A stretch of DNA of 64,000 nt from Polynucleobacter sp. UK-Gri1-W3. GTDB lineage: Bacteria > Pseudomonadota > Gammaproteobacteria > Burkholderiales > Burkholderiaceae. Position numbers and translations under genes: made by a program. Below are positions 42,766-53,874 of this stretch, in pieces. Below the pieces are notes generated by a model, which saw only the letters and a list, made by a program, of their open reading frames with translations, had not been told where the DNA came from and did not search any database. Each line of letters begins with the position of its first letter. Within the stretch, counting starts at the first letter, position 1. Location: NCBI RefSeq assembly GCF_018881595.1, contig NZ_JACVQA010000002.1, positions 1-64,000 of the forward strand. The letters run 5' to 3'.

Positions 42766-42791
42766 AATTCTAGAAATAGCAACCTAGAATT
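42766..42791. repeat. Inverted repeat upstream of mrp
   Basis: AATTCTAG (42766-42773) and CTAGAATT (42784-42791) form an 8-bp perfect inverted repeat with a 10-nt spacer, about 21 nt before the mrp start. It could be an operator or a leader stem-loop. The remainder of the 128-nt gap (42746-42873) holds no gene I can see. Confidence 0.5.
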
Positions 42792-42873
42792 ATTAAATTC
42801 GATATTTATTGAACAGCGGGTAGATTAACCGCGTCAGCAAAAAATTGCTTAACAACGCCAATATCAATACGAT

Positions 42874-43074
42874 CTAAACAGAATTGGATACTGGAAAGCC
42901 CGCATCTGTTATCAACTGGCTTGCCTGAGCTGGGGTTAAGGTGGTTTCAAGCGTGACAATCTGGCTCTCCAAATCCGCTTGTACTGTTGCTTGCGGGTCC
43001 TCAGCCTGAATTGCCCGAGTTACGGCATTAATACAGCCCCCACAGGTCATACCAGATACTTTCAAACTCAACAT
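42874..43074 (-). CDS. CopZ-like copper chaperone (HMA domain)
   Basis: A 66-aa ferredoxin-like heavy-metal-associated domain with the metal site GMTCGGC and a typical ending ITDAGFPVS. It binds Cu(I) in the cytoplasm and delivers it to CopA, encoded divergently 51 nt away. The start at 43074 (MLSLKVSG) has AAAGGG about 8 nt upstream. An upstream ATG at 43137 would add 21 residues and overlap copA, so it is rejected. Confidence 0.9.
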   Translation of the reverse strand: MLSLKVSGMTCGGCINAVTRAIQAEDPQATVQADLESQIVTLETTLTPAQASQLITDAGFPVSNSV

Positions 43075-43125
43075 ATAAAGCCCTTTGATGTAAATGTGGC
43101 TTGCATGCAGTAGATTATCTTCTAT

Positions 43126-45414
43126 ATGAGCCTCCAAAAAGACACCAATCCAGAGCTTTTTACTCTAGATATCGGCGGCATGACCTGTGCATCCTGTGTT
43201 GGCAGGGTCGAGAAGGCTTTAGGCAAGATTTCGGGGGTTGAGGCAGCTAGTGTGAATTTAGCCACCGAACAAGCCAAAATTCGCCTAAAAGCTGATTCCG
43301 GGATCAAAATCGATGAAATCATCGCTTTAGTAGAAAAAACGGGCTATTCGGCCAAAATTAGCAGCCCACACGCTATTCCAGAATTAGCGCCCTCCAAATT
43401 ATTTTGGGGGGCTGACGGCCTTGGCCGAGTCATTCTAGGTTTTGCTCTCTCCACCCCACTCTTTTTGCCCATGCTCCTGATGCCTTTTGGCATTCATTGG
43501 TCACTATTACCAAAATGGCAACTCCTGCTTGCGACCCCAGTGCAATTCTTCTTGGGTTGGCGCTTTTATAAAGCGGGCTTCAAATCTCTGATGTCGGGTG
43601 TTGGCAATATGGATTTATTGGTAGCGCTTGGTACAAGTGCAGCCTATGGATTAAGTGTGTATCAAATGATTGCATCACCCCATGCAAGTCACGAACTGTA
43701 TTTTGAAGGATCAGCAGTCATCATTTGCATGGTCATGCTTGGCAAATGGTTGGAAGCCAGAGCAAAGCAACAAACTAGCGAAGCAATCCGCGCACTACAA
43801 AAACTTTGGCCTGAGCACGCCAAAGTGATTAATCAAAATGTCATCATTGCCGATGGCTCACCACTAGACCAATTTCGCGACCTTCCTCTTGATCAAGTAT
43901 TTCCAAGAGATCGCATATTGGTATTACCTGGTGAACGTATCCCCGTAGATGGAATGATCTTGCTTGGGAGCAGTCATGTTGATGAATCTCTCCTCACCGG
44001 TGAAAGTGATCCCGTCAAAAAACATGTTGATGAAAAAGTCATCGGCGGCGCCCTCAATGGCGAAGGGCTACTAGTTATAGAGGCCCAAGCAGTAGGCGTC
44101 GAGAGCGTTCTCTCCAAGATTATCTCCATGGTGGAAGATGCGCAGACTCAAAAGGCTCCCATACAAAAATTAGTTAATCAAGTCAGTGCTATTTTTGTAC
44201 CGAGTGTGATTGTGATTGCACTCATCACTGGATTAGCGAACTGGCTTTATTTAGACTCTGCATCGATTGCCATTTTGAGAGCAGTCTCTGTTCTTGTAAT
44301 TGCATGTCCATGCGCTTTAGGTCTTGCAACACCAGCAGCCATCATGGCTGGCACTGGAGTAGCAGCACGCTTTGGCATTCTTATAAAAGATCCTCAGGTT
44401 CTAGAGTTGGCGCATCGTTTAAACGTAGTTGCGTTTGATAAAACGGGCACACTCACGATTGGCAAACCTCGATTACTAAAAATCATTCCTCTTTCGAGCA
44501 CAGTTACCAAGGATGACATCTTGGCAAGTGCTGCAGGCCTGCAACTCGGAAGCGAACATCCTCTTGCAAAAGCACTGCTGGATGCTACCAAACAAAAGGG
44601 GTTGAGCCCGATCACCCCAACCGACAGCAAAGCGTTTCCTGGCATTGGCATTACTGGCAAACCTAGTTCAGGCATCTTTGCCGGCCAAGATCTCACTCTT
44701 CAAAGCATTGCATCCTTAGAGCATGACCCATATCACCCTGCAATATTGAAAGAAGCACAAGCATGTTTTGATGCAGGGCAAACCGTTAGCATATTGATGA
44801 GTAAAGAAATATCCTCAGCACCTTCAGCACCGTCAACACCCATTGCCATCATTGCCTTTGGAGATGAGCTCAAAGGCAATGCCAAAGAAGCAGTAAGCGC
44901 TTTACATCACCTACATATTCGTGCAGTGATGCTCTCTGGTGACAATACTGCAGCCGCCAATCGTGTTGCAAAAACGATTGGTATTGAAGAAGTATTTGCG
45001 CAAGTATTGCCGGGCGATAAGGCTGACATTATTCGCAAACTTCAATCCAAAAATGGTGAACGCCAATTTGTAGCGATGGTGGGTGATGGCGTTAACGATG
45101 CGCCTGCTCTGGCTACTGCAGATGTTGGCATGGCGATGTCGACCGGCACCGATGTAGCGATGCAAGCTGCTGGCATCACCCTAATGAGAGGTGACCCCAA
45201 TTTAGTCGCCAATGCGATTGATATCTCTAAGCGGACCTGGAAAAAGATTCAGCAAAATTTATTCTGGGCTTTTATCTTTAATGCTACTGGCATCCCCTTA
45301 GCTGCACTCGGCTATCTTTCGCCAATGCTTGCTGGAAGCGCCATGGCACTATCAAGCTTCTGTGTTCTCAGTAATGCACTATTACTGAAACGTTGGCATC
45401 CTACCGATCAATAG
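43126..45414 (+). CDS. copA: Copper-exporting P1B-type ATPase CopA
   Basis: A 762-aa membrane ATPase that pumps Cu(I) out of the cytoplasm. One N-terminal HMA domain carries GGMTCASC. Eight transmembrane helices are expected, with the CPC motif in IACPCALGLATP. The phosphorylation site is DKTGTLT, and the hinge is MVGDGVNDAPALA. No MerR-type regulator (CueR) gene is in view. The ATG at 43126 has no visible ribosome site, and the promoter must lie within the 51 nt between the two divergent genes. Confidence 0.95.
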   Translation: MSLQKDTNPELFTLDIGGMTCASCVGRVEKALGKISGVEAASVNLATEQAKIRLKADSGIKIDEIIALVEKTGYSAKISSPHAIPELAPSKLFWGADGLGRVILGFALSTPLFLPMLLMPFGIHWSLLPKWQLLLATPVQFFLGWRFYKAGFKSLMSGVGNMDLLVALGTSAAYGLSVYQMIASPHASHELYFEGSAVIICMVMLGKWLEARAKQQTSEAIRALQKLWPEHAKVINQNVIIADGSPLDQFRDLPLDQVFPRDRILVLPGERIPVDGMILLGSSHVDESLLTGESDPVKKHVDEKVIGGALNGEGLLVIEAQAVGVESVLSKIISMVEDAQTQKAPIQKLVNQVSAIFVPSVIVIALITGLANWLYLDSASIAILRAVSVLVIACPCALGLATPAAIMAGTGVAARFGILIKDPQVLELAHRLNVVAFDKTGTLTIGKPRLLKIIPLSSTVTKDDILASAAGLQLGSEHPLAKALLDATKQKGLSPITPTDSKAFPGIGITGKPSSGIFAGQDLTLQSIASLEHDPYHPAILKEAQACFDAGQTVSILMSKEISSAPSAPSTPIAIIAFGDELKGNAKEAVSALHHLHIRAVMLSGDNTAAANRVAKTIGIEEVFAQVLPGDKADIIRKLQSKNGERQFVAMVGDGVNDAPALATADVGMAMSTGTDVAMQAAGITLMRGDPNLVANAIDISKRTWKKIQQNLFWAFIFNATGIPLAALGYLSPMLAGSAMALSSFCVLSNALLLKRWHPTDQ

Positions 45415-45428
45415 TTGATAGGTAGGGA

Positions 45429-46226
45429 TTATTTTTGATTTTTGCGAATTAATTCAATATCACCGTAAAAGGCACGTGTTTCAGACTTTGTATTATCTGT
45501 ATCTGTAAGCAAGGCGATACCAATAATCTCCCCCGGAGCTTCGCCATAAGCACGCTTATAGTCGGCAGCTAAATCGCGTTGATGCTTCTGCCACTGACCT
45601 AAATTGCTCCAACCAGAATCCACCACAATCATTTTGATTCGAGCAGTATGGGCATTCGTAATGACGGTATCGACAGGTGATTTTCCTGACCAGATATACA
45701 TCAAGGTTGCATAAGGCATTTCTTGTCCACTAATGAGATTAGCCATCTCAAAAGTCATCTTTTCTTTTAGGGGTAACTTAGATTTATTGCCGTCAAATGC
45801 AACTAGTAATCGAAGTGGCGCATCGTCCGCATAACCATCTGCGTTATCAGCATTAACAATTGGGTTAATTACCTTCCACTCCCATTGCAGCAATAAATTT
45901 GCAGCCTGGCGTGGGCGTAACTTGACAGCCAAACCAGAGGCGGATGTTTTGGAGTTTGCGCTAAGTACTGTTTTGCCTTGATAGTTTTCGAGGCGATAGA
46001 CCGTATTCTTTTTAAATGGCGCAATGCGATAAAAATTCCAGCCGTTGGGCATACCATCTCGCGGGGTCTCGGCCGAGAATTTAGGCAGTTCATCTTGGGC
46101 CGGTAATTGATCCGCATTAAATGGCTGACCAGCTTCGTTTTGTACGGAATCGCCACCTAGCCCAGCACACCCAGCTAAAAATAGGACTGTGCTGAGGATG
46201 AAAAATAAGGAGGCTCGCTTGAACAT
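45429..46226 (-). CDS. DUF3047 lipoprotein
   Basis: A 265-aa lipoprotein with a signal peptide ending in LFLAGCAGLG. The mature region has the DUF3047 pattern: GWNFYRIAPFKKNTVYRLENYQGKTVLSA, then LLLQWEWKVINPI, DDAPLRLLVAFDG and the C-terminal EIIGIALLTDTDNT. The fold is a beta-rich envelope domain of unknown function. It converges on copA with only 14 nt between stops and has no obvious relation to it. Confidence 0.82.
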   Translation of the reverse strand: MFKRASLFFILSTVLFLAGCAGLGGDSVQNEAGQPFNADQLPAQDELPKFSAETPRDGMPNGWNFYRIAPFKKNTVYRLENYQGKTVLSANSKTSASGLAVKLRPRQAANLLLQWEWKVINPIVNADNADGYADDAPLRLLVAFDGNKSKLPLKEKMTFEMANLISGQEMPYATLMYIWSGKSPVDTVITNAHTARIKMIVVDSGWSNLGQWQKHQRDLAADYKRAYGEAPGEIIGIALLTDTDNTKSETRAFYGDIELIRKNQK

Positions 46227-46273
46227 GACTCAATTGTCCCAAAGAATGCTCTGCGTGAGTCTAAAATCATGTC

Positions 46274-47770
46274 ATGCGCCAACAATCACCTTCTAGCTGG
46301 GCTGCGATCTGCGTCTTTATTGCCGCAGTAGTTCATCTGGCTTTGGGTTTTTCAATAGAGTTCTCAGTTGATGAGGCCCATTACGCTCTGTATGCCCAAC
46401 ATTTAGCCTGGAGCTATTTTGATCATCCACCTTTGGTCGGCTGGATTCAGTGGCCCCTAGTGGCCCTCACCTCATCAGAAGGCATTATTCGCCTCATTCC
46501 AGAGCTGCTGTGGATTCTCTCTTGTTATTTGGTTTACCAAGTAACAGTTCAAGTGCATCACTTTATACGCGGACGTAACGCAGGCTATCTCACGAGCGTA
46601 CTTCCCTCAGAAAATTTATGTGGCCTATTAGCAATCTTGGTTGTAGTTGCCGCACCTATGTTGAATATTTTGGCAATTGGTTTACTACCAGATACTCTAT
46701 TAGCACCTTTGAGTTTAGGTTTGATGTTGATGGCTTTACGCTGGCTTAGTAAAGATCAATTTAGCATTAGTGATTGGATTATTACCGGCATCTTATTAGG
46801 ACTAGCTGGTCTTAGTAAATATACTGCCGCCTTTACTGCGCTTGCATTGTTATTTGTTTTCCTAAGCACACCCAGAAAATCATGGGTAACTAAAGTTGGT
46901 TTTTGGTTGGCCGTAATGATTGCCTTGGTGTTAATCACCCCCGTCCTATATTGGAATTGGGCAAATGACTGGATCTCCTTTAAATACCAACTGGCCCATG
47001 GCAGCGGCGGCCAATGGCTCTGGCGCAGACTAGGTGCCTATATTGGAATTCAAATACTAGTCTTTGGACCTCTCTTTATCTTCGGGTCTTTTATATTCCT
47101 CAAAGACTGTATGCACGCAACCAAAATATCATTGCTTGCGCTCTTCGGATTCTTTTTAATTCCATTCGTAATATTTGTCAGCTTATCCGGCGGAGGAGGG
47201 CTTCCTCACTGGACTTCACCTGCCTGGTTTTGCCTTGCGCCGTTTGCTGGAATTGGTTTAGCAAAAGCCTGGGCAACGCAACATCGTCAATGGATTCGTA
47301 TTTTATTTTTTGTCCAAATTGCTCTGTGTTGTATCGGCTTTGCTTATGTATTGTCTGGTGGAATGAATTCAGCATCAATCAAATCTAATCCGATTGCAGA
47401 TTTATACGGCTGGAAGGTGGCAGGTCAAAAAGCGGCGGAGCTCACGAAAGCCACCAAAGCCGATGGTATTGCCGTTCAAAACTGGACATTGGGTAGTCGC
47501 GCTGCTTGGTATGCATCCCCCACCCCGGTATTTGTTTTAGATCAACGACAAGATCAGTTCGATCTTTGGTTTGGAGACCTGCCAAAAGGCGCAAAGGTGC
47601 TGCTTATTAACTGGTCGGGTATGCCTCACCCTATGCCAGTGGGTAATAAATCGGCTTTTGAGGCTTGTGAGCCCTTAGACAGCTTAGAGATTGAGCGTTT
47701 TGGCCGAGTTTTATCAAAATTTGACTTTAGCCTATGCAGCAACTGGCAAGGCTCCAGCGGAACGGAGTAA
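46274..47770 (+). CDS. GT39-family glycosyltransferase (ArnT/PMT-like)
   Basis: A 498-aa polytopic enzyme with about ten helices. The acidic active-site loop is FSVDEAHYALYAQHLAWSYFDHPPLVGWIQWP, characteristic of GT39/ArnT-like enzymes that use polyprenyl-phosphate sugars to modify lipid A, proteins or other lipids. A C-terminal periplasmic domain begins near residue 400. It starts a run with a flippase-like protein, a GT9 transferase and a PAP2 phosphatase. The acceptor is unknown. Confidence 0.85.
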   Translation: MRQQSPSSWAAICVFIAAVVHLALGFSIEFSVDEAHYALYAQHLAWSYFDHPPLVGWIQWPLVALTSSEGIIRLIPELLWILSCYLVYQVTVQVHHFIRGRNAGYLTSVLPSENLCGLLAILVVVAAPMLNILAIGLLPDTLLAPLSLGLMLMALRWLSKDQFSISDWIITGILLGLAGLSKYTAAFTALALLFVFLSTPRKSWVTKVGFWLAVMIALVLITPVLYWNWANDWISFKYQLAHGSGGQWLWRRLGAYIGIQILVFGPLFIFGSFIFLKDCMHATKISLLALFGFFLIPFVIFVSLSGGGGLPHWTSPAWFCLAPFAGIGLAKAWATQHRQWIRILFFVQIALCCIGFAYVLSGGMNSASIKSNPIADLYGWKVAGQKAAELTKATKADGIAVQNWTLGSRAAWYASPTPVFVLDQRQDQFDLWFGDLPKGAKVLLINWSGMPHPMPVGNKSAFEACEPLDSLEIERFGRVLSKFDFSLCSNWQGSSGTE

Positions 47771-47819
47771 TTCCCCCAAATTCAAGACCTTAGGCGCCCA
47801 AGGCATTATCCTTACGCTT

Positions 47820-48863
47820 ATGAGTTCACAAGCACAACCCACCCCCAAAACCCAATCGGGGTGGAAATCCATTCTCAAACGAGCTTGGCCCACAATTCGC
47901 GTTCTACTTTCCATCGCCCTACTCTGGAAAGCCACGAGTGGAATTGATTGGCACTCATTATTTGATAGTCACATTCAGATGCAACCCCTTTGGTTCTTGG
48001 CAGCCCTAGCAAGCATGATGTTTGCTTTTATTTGTGGTGGCTATCGCTGGGGATTGTTTATGCAAGCGGTAGGATTTCCACGCCGCATTCGCTCTTACAT
48101 TGGCCTTTATTTTGCAGGTGGTCTGATTAACCAAGGTTTGCCAAGTACATTAGGCGGCGATAGTTATCGCGCTATCACTGCAACGCATTTAACCAGCACT
48201 GGTAATTTATCGGAAACAAAAGAACTGGATGATGAACTTCATCACTCAGTAAATCTTGAGCAAGCTACCCCTAAATTGCGTTTAAGTTTTTCGATGGTGC
48301 TTGTCGACCGCCTCCTTGGTTTGGCTGGTAATAATTTACTTGGCGGAATTGGCTTGATATTGGGCGGCGCTACATTAGCCGCATGGGGTCAAGACCTTGG
48401 CTACGCAGTCATGGCAATCATGTTGTTAGCAGGCGTAGCAATTGCGCTCATCTTGGCCTGGGATCCTAGTAAACAACTTTTACAGAAGTTTCTAGATCGT
48501 TTCAACATGAATAACGCAATGCCAGGTATCAGGCTTGCATTTGCCTGGCCAAATAATATTGCTCAAGCATGCTTAGCGATTGGTATTCACTTCCTCACTA
48601 TTTTGACCCTGCTGTTTTGCCTGAAGGCTTACGGAGTAGATGCTCCAATTGAGGGCTTAATGATTGGTCTACCCGCACTCAGTTTGCTGTTGATGCTGCC
48701 GATCAGTATTTCAGGATGGGGATTGCGCGAAGCCACCCTATCATCAGTGTTGGCCTTATGGGGTGTCAACCCATCATTAACAGTGCTTGCTTCTATTAGC
48801 TATGGAGCAATTACTGTTTTGTCAGTCCTGCCTGGCGCCTATTTTTTATTAAAACGAAAATAA
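47820..48863 (+). CDS. Flippase-like / lysylphosphatidylglycerol synthase transmembrane-family protein
   Basis: A polytopic protein of about 347 aa from the ATG at 47820. A longer frame opening at 47691 would overlap the GT39 gene and lacks family-like sequence. Helical landmarks are FIGGYRWGLFMQAVGFP-type loops (GGYRWGLFMQAVGFPRR), then LYFAGGLINQGLPSTLGGDSYRA and LLMLPISISGWGLREATLS. These are the conserved segments of the flippase-like domain (UPF0104/AglD-like). It may flip or hold a lipid-linked sugar for the neighbours. There is no clear ribosome site. Confidence 0.78.
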   Translation: MSSQAQPTPKTQSGWKSILKRAWPTIRVLLSIALLWKATSGIDWHSLFDSHIQMQPLWFLAALASMMFAFICGGYRWGLFMQAVGFPRRIRSYIGLYFAGGLINQGLPSTLGGDSYRAITATHLTSTGNLSETKELDDELHHSVNLEQATPKLRLSFSMVLVDRLLGLAGNNLLGGIGLILGGATLAAWGQDLGYAVMAIMLLAGVAIALILAWDPSKQLLQKFLDRFNMNNAMPGIRLAFAWPNNIAQACLAIGIHFLTILTLLFCLKAYGVDAPIEGLMIGLPALSLLLMLPISISGWGLREATLSSVLALWGVNPSLTVLASISYGAITVLSVLPGAYFLLKRK

Positions 48864-48880
48864 TTCTGTAGAGTAAAACT

Positions 48881-50140
48881 ATGACTATTAGCGTCAACAC
48901 TATGCGCGCCATTGATCACTGGGTTGGTGTACCACTTTGCGCCATCGTCAGTCCATTTATCGCCCTCATTGATGGTGTAAAAAATATCTTCAGTCGCGGT
49001 CCGAAGACTCCAAAGAAATTACTCTTCATTGAACTATCAGAAATGGGAAGCGCTATTTTGGTTGACCCAGCAATGCGTAATGCAAAAGCACGCGGAGCAG
49101 AATTATTTTTCTTAATATTCAAAAGTAATCGCGCCAGCCTGACTTTGCTCAACACCGTCAAGCCAGAAAATATTTTCACTATTGATTCATCAAGCTTAGG
49201 TGGCTTAATCAAGGATACGTTACGCTTTTTAATTCTTGCTCGTAAGCATCGTATAGATACCGTTATTGACTTGGAATTATTCTCCCGCTTTACCGCCTTA
49301 CTAACCGGTATGTGCGGTGCACGTCGTCGTGTTGGCTATCACATCTATCACGGTGAAGGATTATGGCGTGGCTTCATGCTGACCCGCAAGGTGCATTACA
49401 ACCCACATATTCACATTACCAAGAATTTCCTGTCTTTAATTCATGCAGCCTTTGCCCAAAAGATTGAAGTGCCTTTTAGCAAGATTGAAATTAAAGATTC
49501 TGAAGTGCGTTTAGAGCAGGCCATCATTAATCCAGAGGCCTTACAAAAGGTCCGTGAGCGTATTGAGAAGATGGCCAAAGAAGCTCGCATCGATTACACC
49601 TATGGTAAAGATCGTTTGATTTTGATTAACCCGAATGCAAGCGATTTACTTCCACAGCGTCGTTGGGCGCAACAACGCTTTTCTGAGTTGATCCAAGCAA
49701 TTCATGAGCAATATCCAAACGATCTCATCTTGATCACTGGCTCGCCCGCTGAATTTGTATATGTAGAAAAAGTTCGTGCTGTGTCTAATGTTAAAAACGC
49801 CTTGAACTTTGCTGGTCAGGTCAGCTTTGGCGAGTTGCCACCGCTCTACACCCTTTCAGATGTGATGGTGACAAATGATTCTGGTCCTGGTCACTTCTCA
49901 GCAGTAACGCCATTGAGAACCGTTGTTCTGTTTGGGCCTGAGACTCCAGCTCTTTATGGGTCGGTTGGCAACTCCATCGCCATTACGGCAAACCTTGCCT
50001 GCTCACCCTGTGTGAGTGCTGCTAATCATCGTAAAACACCTTGTCATGACAATGTGTGTATGCAGGCCATTACCGTCACACAAGTGTTAGATAAAGTAAT
50101 TAAGCAATTAGAAGATGCTGATAAAGCGAAGGCTCGCTAA
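48881..50140 (+). CDS. GT9-family (heptosyltransferase-like) glycosyltransferase
   Basis: A 419-aa glycosyltransferase of family 9. The C-terminal nucleotide-sugar domain shows LILINPNASDLLPQRRWA, VMVTNDSGPGHFSAVTPLRTVVLFGPETP and a Cys cluster (NLACSPCVSAANHRKTPCHDNVC) common in this family. GT9 enzymes add heptose or related sugars to the lipopolysaccharide core from the cytoplasmic side. Family membership is clear, but the sugar and acceptor are not. Confidence 0.85.
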   Translation: MTISVNTMRAIDHWVGVPLCAIVSPFIALIDGVKNIFSRGPKTPKKLLFIELSEMGSAILVDPAMRNAKARGAELFFLIFKSNRASLTLLNTVKPENIFTIDSSSLGGLIKDTLRFLILARKHRIDTVIDLELFSRFTALLTGMCGARRRVGYHIYHGEGLWRGFMLTRKVHYNPHIHITKNFLSLIHAAFAQKIEVPFSKIEIKDSEVRLEQAIINPEALQKVRERIEKMAKEARIDYTYGKDRLILINPNASDLLPQRRWAQQRFSELIQAIHEQYPNDLILITGSPAEFVYVEKVRAVSNVKNALNFAGQVSFGELPPLYTLSDVMVTNDSGPGHFSAVTPLRTVVLFGPETPALYGSVGNSIAITANLACSPCVSAANHRKTPCHDNVCMQAITVTQVLDKVIKQLEDADKAKAR

Positions 50141-50145
50141 GCTGG

Positions 50146-50937
50146 ATGAATAACAAAGCAATTCCTGCATTTGCTTGGTTCATTCCATTAGCCCCTCTTG
50201 CGCTCGCTTTTCTAATCTACTTCGGAGAATTTCAAAGTAGTAGTTTTTTATTTGTTAATGGCTTCACACAAAAACTCCCCGATACTGTTTGGGCTTGGCT
50301 AACTTTTTTTGGCAATGGCTGGGGATTATTTGCCCTCTCCTTCCCTTTATTAATCATTGCTCCACGCCTACTTTCAGCAGGAATTTTTGCTGGGGCTATA
50401 GGTGCATTGATGAGTACCTTTTTAAAAAGGGCTTTTGATCTACCTAGACCTGCTGGTGTTTTGACGGATGGAAGCTTTCATCGTATTGGCGAAGCACTTC
50501 TCTATAAAGCCTTTCCCTCTGGCCATACACTGACTGCATTTGCTATCGCAAGTGCCTTTTATTTTTCTGCTGATAAGAATAAACGTAAAGCGCTGCTACC
50601 ACTATTTTTACTTGCGCTATTGGTAGGCCTATCCCGCAATGCGGTGGGGGCCCACTGGCTTACTGATATTTTAGGGGGCGCAGGCTTTGGCATCTGGTGC
50701 GGAATGCTTGGAGCTTTACTAGCAAACCAATTACAAGAGACCCAACTAGGCCCAAAAAAGATTTGGCCACATCTGATTGCGCTTGGTGGTGTTGTGGCTA
50801 TATATGCCCACCTTACTCAAGTTATGGACTTAGAGCTAAACCTTCCTTTGCAATATTTATCTATTGTCATTGTGGCCACTACCCTCGTCTTTTATATAAA
50901 GGCGCAATTTACCCAGATACCTAGCAAGGCAAAATAA
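50146..50937 (+). CDS. PAP2-family membrane phosphatase
   Basis: A 263-aa membrane protein with six or seven helices and the acid phosphatase signature: KRAFDLPRP, then PSGHT, then SRNAVGAHWLTDILGG. Such enzymes dephosphorylate lipid pyrophosphates (undecaprenyl, lipid A). It starts 5 nt after the GT9 gene and ends 6 nt before rlmJ, so it is in the same run. Recycling of the lipid carrier used by the GT39 or GT9 enzymes would fit. Confidence 0.87.
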   Translation: MNNKAIPAFAWFIPLAPLALAFLIYFGEFQSSSFLFVNGFTQKLPDTVWAWLTFFGNGWGLFALSFPLLIIAPRLLSAGIFAGAIGALMSTFLKRAFDLPRPAGVLTDGSFHRIGEALLYKAFPSGHTLTAFAIASAFYFSADKNKRKALLPLFLLALLVGLSRNAVGAHWLTDILGGAGFGIWCGMLGALLANQLQETQLGPKKIWPHLIALGGVVAIYAHLTQVMDLELNLPLQYLSIVIVATTLVFYIKAQFTQIPSKAK

Positions 50938-50943
50938 TTAAAG

Positions 50944-51831
50944 ATGTTTAGCTATCGACACGCTTTTCATGCTGGAAGTCATGCGGACATCCTTAAGCAC
51001 CTCACCTTAATTCATTTGGTGAACTACTTACAAGAGAAGCCTGGCGCACTCACAATGGTAGATACCCATGCAGGTGCTGGCATCTACAGCCTACAAGATG
51101 GATTCTCCACGGTAAGCAAGGAGGCTGATGGAGGCATTTTTCGCTTGATGCAATATGTGGATGCTTGCAAGCGCACTAACACGCCAATTCCAGAGAGTAT
51201 TCAAGAGTATTTAGGATGCATTGAAGCCGAGAATATTGATGGGCAACTCTCAACCTATCCAGGCTCTCCATTTATTCTGGCTCGCTTATTACGTCCGCAA
51301 GACCGCCTCAAATTATTTGAACTACATCCCAAAGAGATTGATATTCTGCGTCATAACATTGGCGAACTGAAACAGTCTAAACAGATCGATATTTATGCTG
51401 AGGATAGTTTTGCTCGGTTGAAGGGTTTAGTTCCACCCCCTAGTCGACGCGGCTTAGTGCTAATTGATCCTTCCTATGAGGATAAGCAAGACTATCGCTA
51501 TCTTGAAGTTGTCATGGAAGAGGCCCTACAACGCTTTGCCACTGGCTGTTATGCAGTTTGGTACCCCGTACTCTCAAGAAGAGAATCAGCTGCCCTGCCT
51601 GATCGTCTAAAAAAGATTGCAGCGGCTCATAAGCGTTCTTGGCTACATACTGAATTGCGTGTTGAAAATGCACCAGGTGAACGTCGTTTGCAGGCAAGCG
51701 GTATGTTCATCATTAATCCGCCATGGACTCTAGAAAAACACCTCGCGCAGGCTTTGCCGATTTTGACTAAGGCCCTAGGAATTAATGGTGGCGGCCAATT
51801 TGTTTTAAAAAGCTTTGAAGCGAAAAACTAG
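50944..51831 (+). CDS. rlmJ: 23S rRNA (adenine-2030-N6)-methyltransferase
   Basis: A 295-aa methyltransferase that modifies A2030 of 23S rRNA. The N-terminus MFSYRHAFHAGSHADILKH is the RlmJ family hallmark. The SAM domain contains MVDTHAGAGIYSL, and the catalytic motif IV reads LIDPSYE. It ends with INGGGQFVLKSFE. The last bases overlap the convergent SOUL-domain gene by 4 nt. Confidence 0.94.
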   Translation: MFSYRHAFHAGSHADILKHLTLIHLVNYLQEKPGALTMVDTHAGAGIYSLQDGFSTVSKEADGGIFRLMQYVDACKRTNTPIPESIQEYLGCIEAENIDGQLSTYPGSPFILARLLRPQDRLKLFELHPKEIDILRHNIGELKQSKQIDIYAEDSFARLKGLVPPPSRRGLVLIDPSYEDKQDYRYLEVVMEEALQRFATGCYAVWYPVLSRRESAALPDRLKKIAAAHKRSWLHTELRVENAPGERRLQASGMFIINPPWTLEKHLAQALPILTKALGINGGGQFVLKSFEAKN

Positions 51832-52474
51832 TCACGCAGCTTAATCATGACCTCATTACGCCGCATGAAGGGTAATGTCCAAGGCGGGTTGTAACGTGAA
51901 AAATTCGGGGCTCCGGCACCTTGAAGATTACGTGTTTTCATCCACTGCTCAAGCTCTAACGTTTTCTCAGCAACTTTCTGCTGATTATAAAAACCCGAGA
52001 AGCTGACTACCGCCTTTTTTACTCCAGGAATTTGACGTAATTGCACCTGTGGATTGATTGGCTTAGGAATTGTTTCCATGGTGTACTCCGCAGGCATTAC
52101 GAATGACACAGTCCATTTGCCGGCGCTAGATTCAATTCCAACAGGAGCTGTCATGGCGATCTTGGCGCTCTTTTGTTTTTGATCTTCCACCATCACAGGT
52201 GCCGTCATGGCAATTTTTTCACTCACCTGATTTTGGCCAAAAATATAGGCTGCAATCAAGCGAAATCCCTGGCTTGAAGCATCGTCTAAATCGCCATCGA
52301 CTTGCACTTCAGCCACAATCATGGGGGCATAAGCGCGAACTTCAAATGGAGGCTCTTTTTCCAGTACGGAATACTTTGGTTCTTCAGTTGCCATTGATGC
52401 TCCTGCAAATGTGAGCGCAATTGAAATGAGCGCGCCCCTCAAGAAAACATGGCTTAAATGATTGCTGATAAAAG

Positions 52475-52481
<7 letters not shown>
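51828..52481 (-). CDS. Exported SOUL-family heme-binding-like protein
   Basis: A 217-aa protein with a signal peptide (LRGALISIALTFAGASMA, then TEEPKY). The SOUL domain shows FEVRAYAPMIVAEV, a duplicated KIAMTAPV motif (KIAMTAPVMVEDQ and KIAMTAPVGIESS) and the closing PWTLPFMRRNEVMI. Some relatives bind heme; binding here is not proven. It begins inside the 3' end of ldcA (7 nt overlap), so it is probably translated with it. Confidence 0.85.

Positions 52482-53874
<1,393 letters not shown>

Noticed and set aside
43085..43116. CueR-type promoter (TTGATG, 20-nt spacer, TAGATT) for copA
   Set aside because: Spacing is suggestive of MerR-type control, but the -10 would lie only about 10 nt from the ATG and there is no CueR dyad, so I did not list it as a feature.
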